Source: Massilia eburnea (GTDB taxonomy: Bacteria; Pseudomonadota; Gammaproteobacteria; Burkholderiales; Burkholderiaceae_D). Taken from it: a stretch of 37,415 nucleotides of DNA. The notes beneath the pieces were generated by a model that saw only the letters and a list, made by a program, of their open reading frames with translations, did not search any database and was not told where the DNA came from. The stretch is taken from assembly GCF_009720745.1 (NCBI RefSeq), contig NZ_WNKX01000037.1, forward strand, positions 1 to 37,415, given 5' to 3'. Numbering within the stretch: position 1 is the first letter of the stretch; every line of letters begins with the position of its first letter. Below are positions 31,834-37,415 of this stretch, one piece after another. A program made the position numbers and the translations under genes.

Positions 31834-34800
31834 ATGTTAAGCAGAATCATCCAGGCCTGCATCAGCCACCGCTGGCTGGCCATGTTCGCCGTACTGGCCA
31901 TGGCCGCACTGGGCCTGGCGAGTTACCAGAAGCTGCCGATTGACGCCGTGCCGGACATCACCAACGTCCAGGTACAGGTCAATACCGCCGCCCCCGGCTT
32001 TTCTCCGCTGGAAGTGGAGCAGCGCATTACCTTCCCGATCGAGTCGCTGATGGCCGGCTTGCCGCGCCTGGAGCAGACACGCTCCCTGTCGCGCTATGGC
32101 CTGTCGCAGGTCAGCGTGGTCTTCAAGGACGGTACCGACATCCATTTCGCGCGGCAGCTCGTGAGCCAGCGCATCCAGGAGGCGCGCGCCCAGCTGCCGG
32201 GCGGCCTGACGCCGGCCATGAGTCCCATTGCCACCGGGCTGTCCGAAATCTACCTGTGGACGGTGGATGCGGCGCCCGGTGCGCGCAAGCCCGATGGCGC
32301 GGCCTACACGCCGACCGACCTGCGCGAGATCCAGGACTGGATCATCAAGCCGCAGCTGCGCAACGTTCCCGGCGTAACCGAGATCAACTCGATCGGCGGC
32401 TACGACAAGGAGTACCTGGTCGCACCGACGCCGGCCAAGCTGGCTTCCTATGGCCTGAACCTGGCGGACGTGGTGACGGCGCTGGAACGCAACAACGGCA
32501 ATGTCGGCGCCGGCTATATCGAAAAGGAAGGCGAGCAATACCTGCTGCGCGCGCCCGGCCAGCTCAAGTCGGTGGCCGACATCGGCAACATCGTGGTCTC
32601 CACCATCGACGGCGTGGCGGTGCGCGTCGCCGACGTGGCCACGGTTGGCGTCGGCGCAGAGCTGCGCACCGGCGCCGCCACCCGCAACGGGCGCGAGGTG
32701 GTATTGGGCACGGTGTTCATGCTGATCGGCGAGAACAGCCGCGCCGTGGCGGCGGCGGTGGACAGGAAAATGGTGGAGATCAACCGCAGCCTGCCGGCTG
32801 GCGTTTCCGCCACGCCGGTGTATAACCGCACCGTGCTGGTCGAAAAGGCCATTGCCACCGTCAAGCGCAACCTGCTGGAAGGGGCGGTGCTGGTGATTGC
32901 CGTGCTGTTCCTCTTCCTCGGCAACTTGCGCGCGGCGCTGATCACCGCGCTGGTGATTCCATTGTCCATGCTGTTCACCTTTACCGGCATGCTGGCCAAC
33001 AATGTCAGCGCCAACCTGCTTAGCCTTGGCGCGCTGGATTTCGGCATCATCGTCGACGGCGCCGTGGTGATCGTCGAAAATTGCGTGCGGAGGCTGGCGC
33101 ATGCGCAGCACCAGGCCGGACGCGCATTGACGCGTGAAGAACGCTTTGCCGAAGTCTTCGCCGCCGCGCATGAAGCGCGCAGGCCATTGCTATTCGGGCA
33201 GTTGATCATCATGGTCGTCTACCTGCCGATCTTCGTCCTGTCCGGAATTGAGGGCAAGATGTTCCATCCGATGGCGTTCACGGTCGTGATAGCCCTGCTG
33301 GGGGCGATGCTGCTGTCGATTACTTTTGTGCCGGCAGCCGTGGCGCTGTTCATGAACCAGCCGGTGCGCGAGGAAGAAGGGCGCCTGATGCTGGCCGCAA
33401 CGCGCATTTACGGCAAATGCCTCGACTACGTGATGGCCAACCGTCCGGTGGTATTCACGGCAGCCGGCCTGCTGCTGTCGCTCTCCGCGCTGCTGGCCAC
33501 CCGACTGGGAACCGAGTTCGTTCCCAACCTGGATGAGGGCGATTTTGCCGTGCTGACGGTGCGCATTCCAGGCACCGGCCTGGCCCAATCGGTGCAGATG
33601 CAGCAGCAGATCGAAAAGACGCTGGTGGCCACGTTCCCCGAAATCGCCAACGTGTTTGCCCGCACCGGTACGGCGGAAATCGCCTCCGACCCAATGCCGC
33701 CCAGTATTTCGGATGGCTACATCATGCTCAAGCCGGAAAGCCAATGGCCCAAGCCCAAGCGCAGCCGCAGCGAGCTTCTGGCGGCGATCCGCAGCACGCT
33801 GGAGCGGTTGCCCGGGAATAGTTATGAATTCAGCCAGCCCATCCAGCTGCGCGTGAACGAGCTCATATCCGGTGTGCGCGGCGACGTCGCAGTGAAAGTG
33901 TTCGGCGACGACCTTGAGGTGCTGAATGCAAAGGCTGCCGCCATCGGCGAGATCCTGGAAAAAATCCCCGGCGCCAGCGGCGTCAAGGTGGAGCAGACGA
34001 CCGGCCTGCCAATGCTGCAGGTCCAGGTCGACCGCGAACGCGCCGCGCGCCTTGGGCTGAATATCGCCGAGGTGCAGGAGCTGATCGCCACCGCCACCGC
34101 TGGCCGCGAAGCCGGCGCGATGTTCGAAGGCGACCGCCGTTTCGACATCGTGGTGCGCCTGCCGGAAGCATTGCGTTCGGACGTCGAACTGCTCAAGCGC
34201 CTGCCGGTGCCTTTGCCAAAACGCGATGGCGCGCGGCCAGCGTATGTCACCCTGGCCGAGATCGCCACTTTCAATACCGCGCCCGGCCCCAACCAGCTAA
34301 GCCGGGAGCAGGGCAAGCGCCGCGTGGTGGTGACGGTCAACCTGCAGGACCGCGATATCGGGTCCTTCGTCGGGGAGGCGCAGCAGGCGGTGCTGGACGG
34401 CGTGCAGCTGCCTGCCGGTTACTGGCTGGCCTGGGGCGGCCAGTTCGAGAACCTGCAGAATGCCGCGCAGCGCCTGAAGCTGGTGGTGCCGGCATCGCTG
34501 GCCCTGGTGTTTGCTTTGCTGTTCCTGATGTTCAACAACGCCCGCGATGGGGCGCTGGTGTTCACCGGCATTCCGTTTGCGCTGACAGGGGGCATCTTCG
34601 CATTGTGGATGCGGGGCATTCCGCTGTCGATTTCGGCTGCCGTCGGCTTCATCGCCCTGTCCGGCGTCGCGGTGCTGAACGGCCTGGTGATGATCGCTTT
34701 CATCCGCGGCCTGCGCGAGCAGGGGCAGCCACTGGCGGCGGCGGTGCGCAACGGCGCCGTGATGCGGCTGCGCCCGGTATTAATGACGGCCCTGGTCGCA

Positions 34801-34989
34801 TCGCTTGGCTTCGTGCCGATGGCCATCGCCAGCGGCACCGGCGCCGAAGTCCAGCGCCCGCTGGCGACGGTCGTCATCGGCGGCGTGCTGTCGTCCACTG
34901 CGCTTACCTTGCTTTTGCTGCCGATGTTGTATCGGCTTTCCTGCGAGCGGGCGAGCGCGCTGATCGCCCGCGCGCCAGCAGGCGCATGA
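31834..34989 (+). CDS. czcA: heavy-metal RND pump, Co/Zn/Cd type CzcA
   Basis: 1051 residues, HME-RND family with twelve membrane helices. The proton-relay motif DFGIIVDGAVVIVEN places Asp402, Asp408 and Glu415 at the same numbers as Cupriavidus CzcA, marking a divalent-cation exporter. The copper-type variant in the cus operon has Ala/Met in that motif. Substrate among Zn, Co, Cd and Ni cannot be fixed from sequence. AAGGAG precedes the ATG. Last gene of the operon; a terminator hairpin follows at 35025-35060. Confidence 0.94.
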   Translation: MLSRIIQACISHRWLAMFAVLAMAALGLASYQKLPIDAVPDITNVQVQVNTAAPGFSPLEVEQRITFPIESLMAGLPRLEQTRSLSRYGLSQVSVVFKDGTDIHFARQLVSQRIQEARAQLPGGLTPAMSPIATGLSEIYLWTVDAAPGARKPDGAAYTPTDLREIQDWIIKPQLRNVPGVTEINSIGGYDKEYLVAPTPAKLASYGLNLADVVTALERNNGNVGAGYIEKEGEQYLLRAPGQLKSVADIGNIVVSTIDGVAVRVADVATVGVGAELRTGAATRNGREVVLGTVFMLIGENSRAVAAAVDRKMVEINRSLPAGVSATPVYNRTVLVEKAIATVKRNLLEGAVLVIAVLFLFLGNLRAALITALVIPLSMLFTFTGMLANNVSANLLSLGALDFGIIVDGAVVIVENCVRRLAHAQHQAGRALTREERFAEVFAAAHEARRPLLFGQLIIMVVYLPIFVLSGIEGKMFHPMAFTVVIALLGAMLLSITFVPAAVALFMNQPVREEEGRLMLAATRIYGKCLDYVMANRPVVFTAAGLLLSLSALLATRLGTEFVPNLDEGDFAVLTVRIPGTGLAQSVQMQQQIEKTLVATFPEIANVFARTGTAEIASDPMPPSISDGYIMLKPESQWPKPKRSRSELLAAIRSTLERLPGNSYEFSQPIQLRVNELISGVRGDVAVKVFGDDLEVLNAKAAAIGEILEKIPGASGVKVEQTTGLPMLQVQVDRERAARLGLNIAEVQELIATATAGREAGAMFEGDRRFDIVVRLPEALRSDVELLKRLPVPLPKRDGARPAYVTLAEIATFNTAPGPNQLSREQGKRRVVVTVNLQDRDIGSFVGEAQQAVLDGVQLPAGYWLAWGGQFENLQNAAQRLKLVVPASLALVFALLFLMFNNARDGALVFTGIPFALTGGIFALWMRGIPLSISAAVGFIALSGVAVLNGLVMIAFIRGLREQGQPLAAAVRNGAVMRLRPVLMTALVASLGFVPMAIASGTGAEVQRPLATVVIGGVLSSTALTLLLLPMLYRLSCERASALIARAPAGA

Positions 34990-35024
34990 AGTCGCGATCT
35001 ATTAATTAATTCGCAAGTCTGCAC

Positions 35025-35060
35025 GCGTCGCCTGGTAATTCCTGCGGGCGGCGCTTTTTT
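35025..35060 (+). terminator. rho-independent terminator after czcA
   Basis: GCGTCGCC (35025-35032) pairs with GGCGGCGC (35047-35054), with one T-G wobble, followed by TTTTTT (35055-35060). Confidence 0.75.
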
Positions 35061-35116
35061 ATTTATTGAAACTAAGCTATTGATTCCATTCGACTTGTGA
35101 TTATTCATCTGTAGGT

Positions 35117-35148
35117 GGATAGATTTTAACTGGATTAATTCTATCCAA
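35117..35148. repeat. 8-bp inverted repeat in the AT-rich leader of tpsB
   Basis: TGGATAGA (35117-35124) and TCTATCCA (35141-35148), 16 bases apart. The surrounding 35060-35254 is markedly AT-rich compared with the rest of the window. Confidence 0.5.
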
Positions 35149-35168
35149 TTGTCACCATTCCAGAGGCC

Positions 35169-35200
35169 TGAGGAAATATATCTAAATTTATATTTCCTCA
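35169..35200. repeat. 12-bp perfect inverted repeat in the AT-rich leader of tpsB
   Basis: TGAGGAAATATA (35169-35180) and TATATTTCCTCA (35189-35200) with an 8-base loop, 55 bases before the tpsB start. No T-run follows, so a protein-binding site or regulatory RNA hairpin is more likely than a terminator. Confidence 0.6.
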
Positions 35201-35254
35201 AATTGCATTCATCGATATACTGCGCTGCAATAAAATAATGCTTGAAAGAAAAGA

Positions 35255-36562
35255 ATGTTGACATGTAGAACTTTGTTGGCTGCGCCGGCGATGCTTGCCT
35301 TGGGCGCCGCTTTGCCGGCGCTCGCGCAAGTTAACCCTGCGCTGGCAGATCAAGAGCTTCAGCGGCAGGAGCAACGCGAACGCGAACGGGCGCGCCAGGA
35401 TGAGGCCAAACCCGACGTGCGCCTGCAGAAGGAAGTCAATTCTACCAAAGCGGTTTTGCCACAAAATGAATCACCCTGCTTCCCCATTCGCCGGGTATTT
35501 CTTGATGGCGAACTGTCCGACGAGTTCCAGTGGGCGTTGACGGCTGCCGATGATGCGCTCGGACGTTGCCTTGGCGGCGCAGGCATCAATGTGCTGGTCG
35601 GCGAAGTGCAGAATGGACTCGTGGCCCGCGGCTACATTACTGCGCGCGTGCTGGCAGCGCCGCAGGATTTGCTCGGTGGTGAGTTGCACCTTCGCCTGGT
35701 GCCGGGCCGCATTCGCGCACTTCGTTTTCCCGAACAGCAGCCGGCATTCGGCAATGCGCTGCCATTGACGCCCGGCGACTTACTCAACTTGCGCGATATC
35801 GAGCAGGGCCTGGAAAACCTCAAGCGCGTGCCTGGCGCGGAGGCGGATTTTGAGATCCTTCCTGGAGACCAGCCCGGCGACAGCGACCTGCTGGTGAAAT
35901 GGCGCGGCGGCCGCGCCTATCGCGCCAGCTTGTCGGTGGACGATAGCGGCAGCCGCTCCACCGGCACCTACCAGGGCGGGCTTACGCTGTCGGTCGACAA
36001 TCCCTTCGGCCTACAGGACCTGTTCTATCTGACCTTGAATCGCAATGTGCCGGGCAACAGTCTTGACGGCGACTACGGCACCAGTGGTCATGCCTTGCAT
36101 TATTCGGTGCCATACGAGTACTGGCTGCTTACGCTGCAGCTGAACGATTACCGCTATCGCCAGACGGTGGCCGGCGCCTTCCACGACTACATCTATCGGG
36201 GCACCAGCAATACCGCTGAATTGAAGCTGTCCCGCCTGGTGTACCGCGACGCCACGCGCAAAACCACGCTCTCCTTGCGCACCTACCAGCGCGGCAGCCG
36301 CAATTACATCGACGATATGGAGGTGGAAGTCCAACGCCGTCGCACGGCGGGATTCGTGGCCGGTATTGGGTACAAGGAATTCATCGGCCAGGCCACGGTG
36401 GACGGCAACCTTGCCTGGAAATTCGGCACCAGCGCCTATGGCAGCCTGCCTGCGCCTGAGGAGCAGTTTGGCGAAGGCACGGGGCGTCCGCGCATCGTCA
36501 ATGCAGACGTCACGCTGAACTGGCCCCTGACGAACTTCGTCTTCTACCCGCGCGCGATCTGA
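35255..36562 (+). pseudogene. two-partner secretion transporter TpsB (FhaC/ShlB type), 3'-truncated
   Basis: 435 residues from ATG 35255. A signal peptide spans about 1-25 (ending LPALAQ). A Glu/Arg-rich plug-helix region (about 33-50) is followed by two POTRA domains (CFPIRRVFLDG ... VARGYITARVLA; later LRDIEQGLENLKRVPG) and the first barrel strands. FhaC-type proteins are about 550-590 residues and carry a conserved VRGY/F motif in loop L6. That motif and the last strands are missing. After LNWPLTNFVFYPRA the frame stops, and the adjacent sequence continues in another frame as TpsA. The barrel cannot be complete, so I call it a pseudogene. No ribosome-binding site is obvious. Confidence 0.8.
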
Positions 36563-37415
36563 CCATCACCAGCGCGCAGGACACCGTGCACAATGCCAAC
36601 CAGAGCGACAACAAGGCGGTTGGCAAGGTAGTTATCTCCGACACCGAACGCTTCGCCGGCTACCACAACGAAAAGCACCTGGACAACAGCAACCAGGTGA
36701 CCCAGGTGGCCTCGAATGTCGGCAGCCTGAATGGCGATGTCGTGCTGACCGCAGGCCAGAAGTACACCCAGGCCTCCAGCAACGTCACGGCTGGTAATGA
36801 CGTCAATATCACCGCCAAGTCGATCGACATCACAGCCCTGGATAACACCGGCAGCAACCGAACCGCCAACAGCGACCTGAAGATCGGCGCCTTCGCCCGC
36901 ATCAGCTCACCGCTGATCGACCTGGTGAACAACGTCAATGCAGCCCGCAAGTCCGACGGACGTGTACAAGCGATGCAAGGCATTGCTGCGGCCGCCGACG
37001 GCTACCAGCTTGCCAAGTCGATGAGCAGCGGCATTCTGGTCAAAGGGGAAGCGGGCCTCGGCTTCGCCAGTAGCAACAACTCCAGCAATGGTAACGGCAG
37101 CACCGCCGAAGGCAGCTCCATCAACGCCAAAGGCAACGTCAACCTGACGTCCACCGACGGCGATATCCACGCCACGGGCGCCACGCTCAATACCGGCAAG
37201 ACCATGAAGCTGGATTCGGCGCAGAACATCATGCTGGACGCCAGCCAAAGCACGGCACACAACGACGGTAAGAACCACAGTGCCGGTGCGGAAGTGGGCG
37301 TTGGCTTCCAGGTTGGCGCGCAGACCGGCGTGTACGTCTACGCCGCCGCCAACGTGGGCAATGGCCACAACAACAGCGACTCCACGATCAACAACAACAC
37401 CCAGCTCAAAGCGGA
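36553..37415 (+). pseudogene. hemagglutinin/hemolysin-type TpsA exoprotein, internal fragment (runs off the window)
   Basis: A frame shifted relative to TpsB is open from 36460 to the window end. From 36553 it reads RDLTITSAQDTVHN, then KVVISDTERFAGY, NGDVVLTAGQKYTQ, GNDVNITAKSIDI and SINAKGNVNLTSTDGDIHA: the repeating beta-helix units of filamentous-hemagglutinin-type adhesins (hemagglutinin repeat region). These repeats lie in the middle of proteins of several thousand residues. The signal peptide and the N-terminal secretion domain recognised by TpsB are absent, and no start codon with a ribosome-binding site is seen. The fragment may continue beyond 37415. It is joined directly to the truncated tpsB. 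Confidence 0.8.

Noticed and set aside
1..37415. CRISPR arrays, tRNA/rRNA genes, riboswitches, phage or toxin-antitoxin modules
   Set aside because: No regularly spaced direct repeats, no recognisable RNA genes and no phage or toxin families were seen on reading. Nearly all the sequence is accounted for by metabolic, transport and efflux genes.

Overview
The window is high-GC DNA from a betaproteobacterium, most likely an Oxalobacteraceae member of the Massilia/Duganella type. This rests on codon use, gene families and neighbourhoods; there is no rRNA or other marker gene to confirm it. I see no tRNA, rRNA, CRISPR array or phage module.

Layout: (1) 1-1660 is a patchy accessory edge. It holds the first codons of an IS110-family transposase running off the left end, two weak hypothetical ORFs, a candidate integron-type attC site, a small zinc-ribbon membrane protein and a GNAT acetyltransferase. 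(2) 1657-8630, all on the minus strand, is a tightly overlapped N-acetylgalactosamine (GalNAc) operon in the order agaS - ROK kinase - agaZ/gatZ-type - DeoR regulator - GalNAc-6-P deacetylase - sugar-porter MFS. (3) 8798-16152 is an uronic-acid polysaccharide locus: a GH88 hydrolase, an MFS transporter, a second GH88, a secreted GH105-type hydrolase, a sulfatase remnant and a uronate dehydrogenase. Six copies of a 12-bp GRTAACGTTAYC-like palindrome, typical of LacI-family operators, sit at the promoters of regions 2 and 3. The regulator gene is not in the window. (4) 16400-18399 holds a secreted protein of unknown function, a four-helix His-containing membrane protein and a divergent AraC-type regulator. 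(5) 18457-25133 is a copper/silver efflux operon: small Cys protein, cusC, a cusB with a fused CusF domain, cusA and cusF. (6) 25143-29032 holds an AsnC-type regulator divergent from 4-hydroxyphenylpyruvate dioxygenase, a universal stress protein, a periplasmic binding protein and a DinB-family protein. (7) 29042-34989 is a Czc-type divalent-metal efflux operon with a Cys/His-rich leader protein. (8) 35255-37415 is a broken two-partner secretion locus in which a truncated TpsB runs, out of frame, straight into the interior of a hemagglutinin-type TpsA that leaves the window.

The most interesting reading joins regions 2 and 3. GH88 enzymes release the unsaturated uronate from lyase-made disaccharides, and in chondroitin-type glycosaminoglycans the partner sugar is (sulfated) GalNAc, which region 2 would catabolise. 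The two regions start divergently from one intergenic stretch carrying an operator of the same type on each side. The sulfatase scar shows that a desulfating step was once encoded here. No polysaccharide lyase is present, so the substrate is inferred. One GH88 copy has Glu at both positions where the family has its essential Asp residues.
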